Of a DNA stretch of 64,000 nucleotides, positions 50,772 through 58,906 are shown piece after piece. The position numbers and the translations under genes are program-made. Within the stretch, counting starts at the first letter, position 1. Every line of letters starts with the position of its first letter. Location of the stretch: the NCBI GenBank assembly GCA_013821825.1, contig PNJK01000012.1, forward strand, positions 1-64,000. Direction: 5' to 3'. The notes beneath the pieces were generated by a model. It was not told the DNA's origin. It searched no databases and saw nothing but the letters and a program-made list of their open reading frames with translations. This DNA comes from Rhodobacter sp. GTDB lineage: Bacteria; Pseudomonadota; Alphaproteobacteria; Rhodobacterales; Rhodobacteraceae.

Positions 50772-51143
50772 ATGAGCTGGACCTATGACCCGACGAACCT
50801 CTTCGCCCGCATCCTGCGCGGCGAGATCCCCAACCGCACGGTGATGGAGACGCCGCATACGCTGGTGTTCCACGACATCCGCCCGCAGGCGCCGGTGCAT
50901 GTGCTGGCAATCCCGAAGGGTGCCTATGTGACGCTGGACCATTTCGGGGCCGAGGCCTCCGAGGCGGAGATCGTGGATTTTCACCGGACGGTGGCGAAGA
51001 CCTGCGCGATCCTGGGACTAAGCGGGCCGGACGGGTTTCGCGCCATAGCCAACGCCGGCGCGCATGGGCTGCAAGAGGTGCCGCATTACCATCTCCACAT
51101 CCTGGGAGGCCGGGTGCTGGGGCGGCTGGTCACGCCTGAATGA
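50772..51143 (+). CDS. HIT family hydrolase
   Basis: A 123-residue histidine-triad protein acting on nucleotide phosphoramidates or dinucleoside polyphosphates. It starts YDPTNLFARILRGEIPNRTV, has FHDIRPQAPVHVLAIPKGAYV and the catalytic triad HYHLHIL. ATG at 50772 is 5 bp behind the glycosyltransferase stop; a TTG three codons earlier is unlikely. Confidence 0.92.
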   Translation: MSWTYDPTNLFARILRGEIPNRTVMETPHTLVFHDIRPQAPVHVLAIPKGAYVTLDHFGAEASEAEIVDFHRTVAKTCAILGLSGPDGFRAIANAGAHGLQEVPHYHLHILGGRVLGRLVTPE

Positions 51144-51212
51144 TTGCGCAAGCTTCGGGTCGCAAGGGCGCCCCGGGGGCAGGCATCTTCCGGATGCAGC
51201 TGGGAGGATGAC

Positions 51213-51668
51213 ATGCGATATGTGGCGATTCCAACGGGTGTGGCCCGGCACTATCAGGCCGGGGGTCCGGACGCGAACGGGCAGGCGCCCGAACAGGTGA
51301 TTTCGGACGGGGGCGGGAACCCGTGCAGGCATTGCCTGCGGATGATCCCGAAGGGTGCAGGCATGCTGGTTCTGGCGCATCGGCCCTTCCCGGCGCCGCA
51401 ACCCTATGCCGAGGTTGGGCCGATCTTCCTTTGCGCGGATGCTTGTGTCGCCGGGGGCGGGGCTATGCTGCCCGAGATCATCGCCTCGCCGGAATACATT
51501 GTGCGGGGCTATGGCGCGAATGACCGGATCGTCTATGGCACTGGCGCGGTGACGGCGACCGCGGAGATCCCGGCGCGGTCCGAGGCACTGCTTGGCGATC
51601 CGCGCGTGGCCTATCTGCATGTGCGGTCGGCCCGGAACAACTGCTATCAGCTTCGCATCGATCGCTGA
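51213..51668 (+). CDS. DUF1203 family protein
   Basis: A 151-residue protein matching DUF1203: NPCRHCLRMIPKGAGMLVLAHRPFP, YAEVGPIFLCADAC, YIVRGYGANDRIVYGTG and AYLHVRSARNNCYQLRI. Function unknown; the paired cysteines (CRHC) could bind metal. The start has GGGAGGA at ideal distance. It is 69 bp behind the HIT gene and may be co-transcribed. Confidence 0.85.
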   Translation: MRYVAIPTGVARHYQAGGPDANGQAPEQVISDGGGNPCRHCLRMIPKGAGMLVLAHRPFPAPQPYAEVGPIFLCADACVAGGGAMLPEIIASPEYIVRGYGANDRIVYGTGAVTATAEIPARSEALLGDPRVAYLHVRSARNNCYQLRIDR

Positions 51669-51739
51669 TCAGGCGGAGCGGCGTGCCGCCGCTGGTCATT
51701 CCACTCGGCGCCGCGCTTGCGCGCTCTGCCTCGGCGGTG

Positions 51740-51812
51740 GGGGCGCCGCCCCCCCCCGGGCCATGCGGCCCGTCCCCCCCGGGGGGATATTTTTGCAAAG
51801 AGGAAGCTGGGC
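51740..51812 (-). repeat. Diverged relative of the hairpin repeat, copy D
   Basis: Read on the minus strand it has CTTCCTCTTTGCAAAAATATCCCC followed by a G-run, a hairpin CGGGCC-GCAT-GGCCCG and a G/C-rich tail. The start resembles copy C, whose box is preceded by CTTCTTCTGTT. It lies between the convergent DUF1203 and polA genes, without a downstream start codon. The long C/G runs are prone to sequencing error. Confidence 0.55.
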
Positions 51813-51864
51813 TAGACGTCATGCGGCCACATGATGAGGGCTTTGGATCCGGTGCAACGAAGGG

Positions 51865-54696
51865 TCAATGCGCCTCGGCCCAGCTTTTGCCGGTGCCTGC
51901 TTCCACTGCGAGGTGGACCTTGAGCGTGACCGCGGGGTGGGATGCGTTCTCCATCACCTCCTTGGCGATGGGGATCAGGCGGGCGGCATCGTCTTCGGCG
52001 ACTTCGAAAAGAAGTTCGTCGTGGACCTGCAGCAGCATCCGTGCGTCGATGCCTTCGATTGCCTGCGGCATCCGGATCATCGCGCGGCGGATCACGTCGG
52101 CGGCGGTGCCCTGAATGGGGGCGTTGATCGCGGCGCGTTTGGCAAAGCCCGCGCCGGGGCCTTTGGCGTTGATTTCCGGAGTGTTGATTTTCCGACCGAA
52201 AAGCGTCTGCACATAGCCGTTGGACTGGGCGAATTTGACCGTATCGGACATGTATTCCTTGATGCCCGGGAAGCGTTCGAAATAGCGGTCGATGAAGCCC
52301 TGCGCCTCGGCGCGTGGAATTCGCAGGTTGCGGGCGAGGCCGAAGCCGGAAATCCCATAGATGACGCCGAAGTTGATCGCCTTGGCCTTGCGGCGAATGT
52401 CCGGGGTCATGTCGGCCAAGGGCACGCTGAACATCTCGGAGGCGGTCATCGAATGGATGTCGATGCCGTCCTCGAAGGCCTGACGCAGGCTGGGGATGTC
52501 GGCAATGTGGGCCAGGATGCGCAGTTCGATCTGGGAGTAGTCCAGGCTGACGAGGGTGCGGCCCTTGGGGGCCACGAAAGCCTCGCGGATGCGGCGGCCC
52601 TCTTCGGTGCGGATCGGGATGTTCTGCAGGTTCGGATCGGTCGAGGCGAGGCGACCGGTGTTCGCGCCCGCGATGGAGTAGGAGGTATGGACGCGGCCGG
52701 TGTCGGGGTTGATCGCCAGTTGCAGCGCGTCGGTGTAGGTGGATTTCAGTTTCGCGATCTGCCGCCAGTCAAGGATGCGGGCGGCCAGTTCGGCGCCCTT
52801 AGGATGGGCGTCCTGCATCGTGGTAATGTCTTCCAGGATGTCGGCGCCGGTGGCGTAAGCGCCGGTCTTGCCCTTTTCGCCGCCGGGAACCTGCAGCCGG
52901 TCGAAGAGGATTTCGCCAAGCTGCTTTGGCGAGCCCACGTTGAACTTCTCTCCGGCGATGGCGTGGATTTCCTCTTCCAGCTGCACCAGCTTTTGGGCAA
53001 AGGCGTTGGACATCCGGTTCAGCGTGTCGCGGTCGACCTGAATGCCTGCCATCTCCATATCCGCCAGCACCGGAACCAGGGGGCGTTCCAGAGTTTCATA
53101 GACGGTGGTCACGCGTGCACGGTGCAGTCTGGGCTTCAGCACCTGCCAGAGGCGCAGTGTCACGTCGGCGTCTTCGGCGGCGTATTTCACCGCGTCGTCG
53201 ATTGCGACCTTGTCGAAGGTGACCTGGCTTTTGCCGCTGCCCAGCAGGGTCTTGATCGGGATCGGCTGGTGGCCAAGGTAACGGTCCGAGAGCTCGTCCA
53301 TGCCGTGATTGTGCAGCCCGGCGTGCATGGCATAGCTTATCAGCATGGTGTCGTCGAAGGGGGTGATCCGCAGCCCGTGGCGGGCGAAGATCTTCCAGTC
53401 GTATTTCATGTTCTGGCCGATCTTGAGGATCGCGGGGTCCTCAAGCACCGGTTTCAGGGCGGCAATCGTGGCGTCCAGCGGCAGCTGGCCTTCGGCCAGC
53501 GCGGTCGCGCCGAAAAGGTCGCCGCCGCCGGTGGTGTGCCCCAGCGGGATATAGGCGGCCTTGCCCGCATCCACGCAAAGCGAGATGCCGACAAGGTCAG
53601 CCTGCATCTCGTCAAGGCTGGTGGTTTCGGTGTCCACCGCCACATGGCCGATGTCGCGGATATGGTCGATCCAGCGGTTCAGCGCCGCCATGTCGCGGAT
53701 GCATTCATAGGCGGCATGGTCGAAGGGCAGGCGGTCGGGCTCCGGCGCGGCTTCGGTTTCCGGCGCCATGACCTGAAGCTGCGAGGTTTCCGGCATGGCG
53801 GGCGGCGCGATGCCCAGCTTGTCGGCCACGCGTTTCGTCAGGGTGCGGAATTCCATTTTCCTCAGGAAATCCATCACCGTGTCGGGTTCCGGCAGGCGGA
53901 TTTCAAGGTCGGAAAGGGCCACGTCAAGCGGCGTGTCGTCCTTGAGCGTCACCAGATCGCGCGAGAGGCGGATCTTGTCGACGTTTTCCAGCAACGCCTC
54001 GCGGCGTTTGGGTTGCTTGATCTCGTTCGCGCGGGCCAGCAACGTGTCGAGGTCACCGTATTCGTTGATGAGCAGCGCTGCGGTCTTCAGCCCGATGCCC
54101 GGCGCGCCGGGGACATTGTCGACCGAATCCCCGGCAAGCGACTGGACATCAATGACCTTTTCCGGCGGGACGCCGAATTTCTCCATCACCTCGTCGGGGC
54201 CGATCTCTTTGGTTTTCATCGGGTCGAACATGTCGATACCCGGGCCTACCAGCTGCATCAGGTCCTTGTCGGAGGAGATGATGGTGCAGCTGCCGCCGGC
54301 CTTCACCGCTTTCCGCGCGAGGGTGGCGATGATGTCGTCTGCCTCGAACCCCTCGGTCTCAAGGCAGGCGACGTTGAAGGCGCGGGTGGCTTCGCGGGTC
54401 AGTGGGAACTGCGGGCGCAGGTCCTCGGGAAGCTCGGGGCGGTTGGCCTTGTAGTCCGGGTAGATCTTGTTGCGGAATGTGGTGGCGGAATGGTCGAAGA
54501 TGACCGCGAGGTGCGTCGCGGCCTTGCCGTTCGACGCGCGGGAAAGCTCGTTCCACAGGATGTTGCAGAAGCCTGCTACCGCACCCACGGGCAGACCATC
54601 GGACTTGCGCGTCAGGGGGGGCAGCGCATGGTAGGCGCGGAAGATATAGGCCGAGCCGTCGATGAGGTGAAGGTGGTGGCCCTTGCCAAAGGTCAT
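51865..54696 (-). CDS. polA: DNA polymerase I
   Basis: A 943-residue DNA polymerase I for gap repair and Okazaki fragment maturation. The 5'-3' exonuclease domain (about 1-290) has LHLIDGSAYIFRAYHALP and IISSDKDLMQLV with GDSVDNVPGAPGIGLKTA. The 3'-5' proofreading domain (from about 345) keeps its acidic residues in VDTETTSLDEMQ and YAAEDADVTLRL. The polymerase domain has SIAGANTGRLASTDPNLQNIPIR, SLDYSQIELRILAHI, RRKAKAINFGVIYGISGFGLA and LLQVHDELLFEV. All three activities appear intact. ATG 54696 is preferred to one six codons upstream. Confidence 0.96.
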   Translation of the reverse strand: MTFGKGHHLHLIDGSAYIFRAYHALPPLTRKSDGLPVGAVAGFCNILWNELSRASNGKAATHLAVIFDHSATTFRNKIYPDYKANRPELPEDLRPQFPLTREATRAFNVACLETEGFEADDIIATLARKAVKAGGSCTIISSDKDLMQLVGPGIDMFDPMKTKEIGPDEVMEKFGVPPEKVIDVQSLAGDSVDNVPGAPGIGLKTAALLINEYGDLDTLLARANEIKQPKRREALLENVDKIRLSRDLVTLKDDTPLDVALSDLEIRLPEPDTVMDFLRKMEFRTLTKRVADKLGIAPPAMPETSQLQVMAPETEAAPEPDRLPFDHAAYECIRDMAALNRWIDHIRDIGHVAVDTETTSLDEMQADLVGISLCVDAGKAAYIPLGHTTGGGDLFGATALAEGQLPLDATIAALKPVLEDPAILKIGQNMKYDWKIFARHGLRITPFDDTMLISYAMHAGLHNHGMDELSDRYLGHQPIPIKTLLGSGKSQVTFDKVAIDDAVKYAAEDADVTLRLWQVLKPRLHRARVTTVYETLERPLVPVLADMEMAGIQVDRDTLNRMSNAFAQKLVQLEEEIHAIAGEKFNVGSPKQLGEILFDRLQVPGGEKGKTGAYATGADILEDITTMQDAHPKGAELAARILDWRQIAKLKSTYTDALQLAINPDTGRVHTSYSIAGANTGRLASTDPNLQNIPIRTEEGRRIREAFVAPKGRTLVSLDYSQIELRILAHIADIPSLRQAFEDGIDIHSMTASEMFSVPLADMTPDIRRKAKAINFGVIYGISGFGLARNLRIPRAEAQGFIDRYFERFPGIKEYMSDTVKFAQSNGYVQTLFGRKINTPEINAKGPGAGFAKRAAINAPIQGTAADVIRRAMIRMPQAIEGIDARMLLQVHDELLFEVAEDDAARLIPIAKEVMENASHPAVTLKVHLAVEAGTGKSWAEAH

Positions 54697-54791
54697 GAAC
54701 GAACGCTCCTGCAAACTGCAATTTCAGGTATGGCATGAAGCGACGGTTGCCGCCAATGCTTGCCGCGAGGGTGCCTGGTGGAGGTGAAGGG

Positions 54792-54998
54792 ATGCGGATC
54801 GTGTTGTGGCTGATCGGGGGCTTCGTTCTGGGCGCCGCACTTGCACTGGGCTTCGGAATTCTGCTGCCGTATCTGACGCCTGTTTCGTTGCGTGAGGGGG
54901 CCTATGCCATGAACGTCGCGTTCTTCATGATCCCGGCGGGCGCAGTCCTGGGCACCGTTGTCGGGCTGATAATCGGGCTGACCCGCCGCCAGCGGTGA
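54792..54998 (+). CDS. Small membrane protein, two helices
   Basis: A 68-residue protein with helix 1 at about 2-28 (IVLWLIGGFVLGAALALGFGILLPYL) and helix 2 at about 42-63 (VAFFMIPAGAVLGTVVGLIIGL), ending TRRQR. No family recognised. GTGAAGGG lies before the ATG at 54792; an upstream in-frame start would add 19 residues. It is divergent from polA. Confidence 0.7.
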   Translation: MRIVLWLIGGFVLGAALALGFGILLPYLTPVSLREGAYAMNVAFFMIPAGAVLGTVVGLIIGLTRRQR

Positions 54999-55011
54999 TC
55001 GGGCTGAGGCG

Positions 55012-55197
55012 TCAGTGGTCGTCGTGCGCGTGGTCGCGGTCGATCACATAGCGCTTGTCGCAATAGCCGCATTCGACAAAGCCGGTGTCCTGCGGGATCG
55101 TCAGCCAGACCCGGGGATGGCCAAGCGCGCCTTCGCCCCCGTCGCAGGCCACTTTCCATGTGGTTACGGTCTGGGTTTCCGGGGCTGGGGTCGGCAT
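55012..55197 (-). CDS. Zinc-finger domain protein (zf-CHCC, NDUFS6-like)
   Basis: A 61-residue protein of the zf-CHCC type related to the complex I accessory subunit NDUFS6. The metal ligands are in [15 protein letters not shown] and [10 protein letters not shown] (C-x-H-x-C-x2-C pattern), and the His/Asp-rich tail is typical. In alphaproteobacteria it is a short stand-alone gene with a suspected role in NADH dehydrogenase assembly. The next 230 bp upstream (55198-55428) hold no recognised gene. Confidence 0.88.
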   Translation of the reverse strand: MPTPAPETQTVTTWKVACDGGEGALGHPRVWLTIPQDTGFVECGYCDKRYVIDRDHAHDDH

Positions 55198-55428
55198 GGG
55201 CTGCTTCCTGTCTTGGTTGGCGGCAATCTAATGGTGGCAAGCGGGGAGGCACAAGGGAGGCTGTTGCACCAGTTGAGGATCCTGGACGGCCATTGTCAGG
55301 GTAATCGGCTGAAATCACGGCATTTGCCGTGTCATCTTTCGGCTCGACCGGCGTCTGCCTTTCGTCCCTGCCCGCGCATAGCCCTGATCCCTGGCCGCGA
55401 ATCGGGTGGGCTGGCGTTCGGCCGACCG

Positions 55429-56205
55429 TTAGCCGCCGATCAGCGCCCCGCGCGATTTCAGCGCGGCAAGCCAGCCGAGCCCCTGCGCGGTGCCCTTGGC
55501 GGGGCGATACTCGGCCGAGATCCAGGTGCCTGGCAGATGGGCGTCGATCTGGTCGCAGAGGTCGGGCAAGGAAAAGCCGCCGCCGCCGGGTTCGTTGCGG
55601 GTTGGAAAGCCAGCAATCTGGACATGGTTGATCCGGTGGCGATGGTCGGTCCAGACCAGCGCCGGGTCGCCATGCAGCCGGGCCGCGTGCCAAAGGTCGA
55701 ACTGCAGCCCGATCCTGGGGCTGGCAAGATCATCGAGGATGCGGGCGGCCTGGTCGTAGTCGTTCAGGAAATAGCCCGGCATGTCATCGGGGTTCAAAGG
55801 CTCGACCGTCAGCGTCAGATCCGGAGCCTCGGCCAAAGCCCAGTTCAGGTTCTCGGTGTAGCAAAGCTCTGCCTGCGGACCCTTGGCGACCCCGGCCATG
55901 ACGTGCAGCCGGTTCGCCTGAAGCCGCGTTGCATAATCGGCGGCGCGCAGAAAGCTTTCGCGGAACCGCAGCTCCATCCCCGGGACGGCGGCGAATCCGC
56001 GATCCCCGGACGCCCAGTCGCCCGGTGGCGTGTTGATCAGCGCCAGGGGCAGACCGCTCAGCGCCCGTTCCCAATCGGCCATCGGGTGATCGTAGGGGAA
56101 CAGCACCTCGACCCCGTCAAAGCCGCAGCGCGCCGCCCAGTCGGGGCGGTCCAGCATCGGCACCTCGGTGAACAGGAGGGTGAGGTTCGCGGCAAAGCGG
56201 GGCAT
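55429..56205 (-). CDS. hyi: Hydroxypyruvate isomerase-like protein
   Basis: A 258-residue TIM-barrel sugar-phosphate-isomerase-like protein. It starts MPRFAANLTLLFTEVPMLDRPDWAARCGFDGVEVLFPYD, very typical for Hyi, followed by ALINTPPGDWASGDRGFAAVPG, VEPLNPDDMPGYFLNDYDQA, LQFDLWHAARLHGD, HVQIAGFPTRNEP and SAEYRPAKGTAQGL. The Glu, Asp/His and Glu metal ligands are present. Hydroxypyruvate isomerase links hydroxypyruvate and tartronate semialdehyde in glyoxylate metabolism, which fits the region, but related proteins have other substrates. It follows the DUF1285 gene by 4 bp. Confidence 0.85.
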   Translation of the reverse strand: MPRFAANLTLLFTEVPMLDRPDWAARCGFDGVEVLFPYDHPMADWERALSGLPLALINTPPGDWASGDRGFAAVPGMELRFRESFLRAADYATRLQANRLHVMAGVAKGPQAELCYTENLNWALAEAPDLTLTVEPLNPDDMPGYFLNDYDQAARILDDLASPRIGLQFDLWHAARLHGDPALVWTDHRHRINHVQIAGFPTRNEPGGGGFSLPDLCDQIDAHLPGTWISAEYRPAKGTAQGLGWLAALKSRGALIGG

Positions 56206-56209
56206 GGGA

Positions 56210-56794
56210 TCAGGACAATTCCAACGGCAGTTCGGACGACGGGATGACCGGGAAGAACTGCCCCGAGGACCACAGACCGAACCAGTCTCGTCCCTCGTAG
56301 GGATGATGGCAACCAAGATCAACCAGCCGGTAAAAGGATTTCCGGTCGATCAGGGCCCAGAGATTGGCGCGGATCAGGATATAGGGCGACGGTTCGCCCG
56401 TTTCCGGATCGCGTTCGACCCGCAAAGAGTGGTCCGGGCCAAGGACGGCGGTATCTTCGGTCTTGGTCGTGAAGGTCAGGATTTGGGTCTGGCCTTTGCC
56501 CTCGGCATCGAAATCGATGGCCAGAAGCGGCGCGTCGTCGACGGTGATGCCGACTTTCTCGACCGGCGTGACCAGAAAGTAGCTGTCGCCTTCGCGCTTC
56601 AGGATCGCGGAGAAGAGCTTGACCAGGGGCGCCCGGCCGATCGGCGTGCCAAGATAGAACCAGGTGCCGTCGCGGGCAATGCGCATGTCAAGATCGCCGC
56701 AGAAGGGCGGGTTCCACAGATGGACCGGGGGCGGGCCTTTCTTCGTGGCGGCCTTTGCAGCGGCGGCAAGGGTGTCGGCGGTAGGCTGTGTCAT
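56210..56794 (-). CDS. DUF1285 family protein
   Basis: A 194-residue protein with the DUF1285 pattern: PPPVHLWNPPFCGDLDMRIARDGTWFYLGTPIGR, LVKLFSAILKREGDSYFLVTPVEKVGI, LWALIDRKSFYRLVDLGCH and WFGLWSSGQFFPV. Function unknown. ATG 56794 is preferred; the longer open frame upstream runs through the tandem palindrome at 56.9 kb and has no similarity. It is co-directional with and 4 bp from hyi. Confidence 0.85.
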   Translation of the reverse strand: MTQPTADTLAAAAKAATKKGPPPVHLWNPPFCGDLDMRIARDGTWFYLGTPIGRAPLVKLFSAILKREGDSYFLVTPVEKVGITVDDAPLLAIDFDAEGKGQTQILTFTTKTEDTAVLGPDHSLRVERDPETGEPSPYILIRANLWALIDRKSFYRLVDLGCHHPYEGRDWFGLWSSGQFFPVIPSSELPLELS

Positions 56795-56870
56795 GCGGGC
56801 AATGTAATGGCGTTCGAAGCGGACGCAACCGCCGACAGGCTGGGGAGTCCCGGCGCAGCGGTCGGGACCG

Positions 56871-56916
56871 GCAAATCTTTTCGAAAAGATTTGCAAAAGC
56901 CTTCGAAGGCTTTTGG
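56871..56916. repeat. Tandem palindrome repeat, copy 2
   Basis: Two perfect 20-nt palindromes, AAATCTTTTCGAAAAGATTT (56873-56892) and AAAAGCCTTCGAAGGCTTTT (56895-56914), are joined by GC, the same layout as copy 1. Base differences from copy 1 occur in pairs that keep each palindrome intact. It lies between divergent DUF1285 and moxR-type genes, about 79 and 118 bp from their starts. Confidence 0.85.
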
Positions 56917-57032
56917 CCCGGCGTGCTGACGCAAGTCTCACGATCATTTGTGTCAAGACGCCTTTTGCCATTTGTGCCCGGCGGCATAGTTCGCTCTAAT
57001 GACGCAGGATCACCCTGAAGGGAGCATTTGGC

Positions 57033-58037
57033 ATGGCCGATACCAAGGCGCTTGTGGCGGAAATCGAAGCGCTGGGCGCGACGCTTGGTCAGGCGAAGGC
57101 CTCGATCAACCGGCGGTTCATCGGGCAGGAAAAGGTGGTGGACCTTGTGCTTGCCTCGATGCTTTGCGGCGGCCATGCGCTGCTGGTCGGCCTGCCGGGC
57201 TTGGGCAAGACGCGTCTGGTGGACACGCTTGGCACGGTGATGGGGCTGAAGGCGAACCGCATCCAGTTCACGCCCGACCTGATGCCGGCGGATATTCTGG
57301 GTTCTGAAGTGCTGGAGACCAGCGCTGATGGTGGGCGGGCGTTCCGCTTTGTCGAAGGCCCGGTCTTCTGCCAGCTTCTCATGGCGGACGAGATCAACCG
57401 CGCTTCGCCCCGGACGCAGTCGGCGCTCTTGCAGGCGATGCAGGAAAAGGAAGTGACGATCGCCGGGCAGCATCGCCCGCTGGGTCGTCCGTTCCATGTG
57501 CTGGCAACGCAGAACCCGATCGAACAGGAGGGCACCTATCCCCTTCCCGAGGCGCAGCTGGACCGCTTTCTGGTGCAGGTTGACGTGGACTATCCGACGC
57601 GGGCGACCGAGCGGGACATCCTGATTGCCACGACCGGAGCAGAAGAGGCCGAGGCGCATCAGGTTTTCACCGCTGAAGAGCTGATCCATGCGCAATCGGT
57701 GATCCGGCGGATGCCGGTCGGCGAGCAGGTGGTCGAGGCGATCCTTGACCTTGTCCGCGCCTGCCGTCCTGGCGAGGCCGAGGGGCGCGATCTGGCGGAT
57801 TCCTTGTCCTGGGGTCCGGGTCCGCGTGCGGCGCAGGCGCTGATGCTGACGGTACGGGCGCGGGCGCTTCTGGACGGGCGGCTTGCGCCTTCGGTCAGCG
57901 ATGTGGCCTCGCTGGCGCAGGCGGTGCTGGTCCACCGGATGGCGCTGTCCTTCGCGGCAAGGTCCCGGGGCGAGACCTTGACGGGCATCATCGCTCGCGT
58001 CACGGGCCGGGTCCTTGGCCTTGAGGCCGCCGCGTGA
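57033..58037 (+). CDS. MoxR family AAA+ ATPase
   Basis: A 334-residue AAA+ ATPase. Walker A is GLPGLGKT (53-60), Walker B is LLMADEINRASPRTQSALLQAM (about 115-136), with sensor 1 VLATQNPIEQEGTYPLPEAQLDRF and the C-terminal lid. MoxR ATPases act as chaperones for VWA-domain partners. It leads a four-gene operon with DUF58, DUF4159 and a large membrane protein, all overlapping by one to four bases. AAGGGAGCA precedes the start. Confidence 0.95.
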   Translation: MADTKALVAEIEALGATLGQAKASINRRFIGQEKVVDLVLASMLCGGHALLVGLPGLGKTRLVDTLGTVMGLKANRIQFTPDLMPADILGSEVLETSADGGRAFRFVEGPVFCQLLMADEINRASPRTQSALLQAMQEKEVTIAGQHRPLGRPFHVLATQNPIEQEGTYPLPEAQLDRFLVQVDVDYPTRATERDILIATTGAEEAEAHQVFTAEELIHAQSVIRRMPVGEQVVEAILDLVRACRPGEAEGRDLADSLSWGPGPRAAQALMLTVRARALLDGRLAPSVSDVASLAQAVLVHRMALSFAARSRGETLTGIIARVTGRVLGLEAAA

Positions 58038-58906
58038 ACACGGCCCCCGATCTCCGCGCCCGCGCGGAAGCGCTTGGCCAGACCCTGCCGCCCCTCCTGG
58101 CCGAGGCCGAGATGCTGGCGGCCACGGTCATGCTGGGCGAGCATGGGCGCAGGCGGGCCGGACTTGGGGATGAGTTCTGGCAATACCGTCCGGCGCATCA
58201 GGGCGACTCTGCCCGGATGATCGACTGGCGCAGGTCGGCCCGCAGTGATGCGCATTTCGTGCGGGAACGGGAATGGCAGGCGGCGCAATCGGTGACGCTG
58301 TGGGTCGATCCGGCGAAGTCGATGACCTTCACCGGCGACAAGGGGCGGGCTTCCAAGGGGGACCGGGCCAAGCTGCTTGCGCTGGCGCTGGCGGTCCTGC
58401 TGTTGCGCGGCGGGGAACGTGTCGGGCTGGCGGGGATGGCTAGCCCCCGGTCGGGCCGCACGCAGATGCTGCGGTTGGCGGCGCGGCTGGCGGGTGAGGA
58501 AGCGGACGGGGAATACGGTGCGCCCGAAACCGAAGGCATGGTCAGCCATGGTCGGGCGGTGTTTCTTTCGGATTTCCTCGGCGACCTGACGGCGGTCGAG
58601 GCGGGATTGGCACGGGCCGCGGACCGGGGGGTGAAGGGCGTCCTGATCCAGATCCTTGACCCGGCCGAGGAGGAGTTTCCCTTCGACGGTCGCACGATCT
58701 TTGAATCGATGGGCGGCACGATGCGGCATGAAACCCAGCGCGCGGGCGATCTGCGCGACCGCTATCTGGCGCGGCTGGCGGAACGCAAGGACCGGCTGGC
58801 GACGCTGGCCCGGGCCGTGGGCTGGCATTTCACCACGCATCACACCGGGCATCCGGCGCAATCGGCGCTTCTCTGGGCCTATGCTGCGTTGCAGGGGGGG
58901 CGCTGA
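58034..58906 (+). CDS. DUF58 protein
   Basis: A 290-residue DUF58 protein, a usual partner of MoxR. The signature GLGDEFWQYRPAHQGDSARMIDWRRSARSDAHFVREREWQAAQSVTLWVDPAKSM leads into a VWA-like fold (degenerate MIDAS). No membrane helices. It starts with GTG overlapping the moxR stop and ends overlapping the next ATG. Confidence 0.92.
   Translation: MNTAPDLRARAEALGQTLPPLLAEAEMLAATVMLGEHGRRRAGLGDEFWQYRPAHQGDSARMIDWRRSARSDAHFVREREWQAAQSVTLWVDPAKSMTFTGDKGRASKGDRAKLLALALAVLLLRGGERVGLAGMASPRSGRTQMLRLAARLAGEEADGEYGAPETEGMVSHGRAVFLSDFLGDLTAVEAGLARAADRGVKGVLIQILDPAEEEFPFDGRTIFESMGGTMRHETQRAGDLRDRYLARLAERKDRLATLARAVGWHFTTHHTGHPAQSALLWAYAALQGGR

Noticed and set aside
51740-51790. Poly-C/poly-G runs as a phase-variation tract
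   Set aside because: They lie between genes, not in a coding frame or promoter spacer, and such runs are also prone to sequencing error.
51868-54738. 956-codon open frame on the plus strand opposite polA
   Set aside because: It mirrors polA codon by codon, has no recognisable domain, and is explained by high GC and codon bias on the coding strand.
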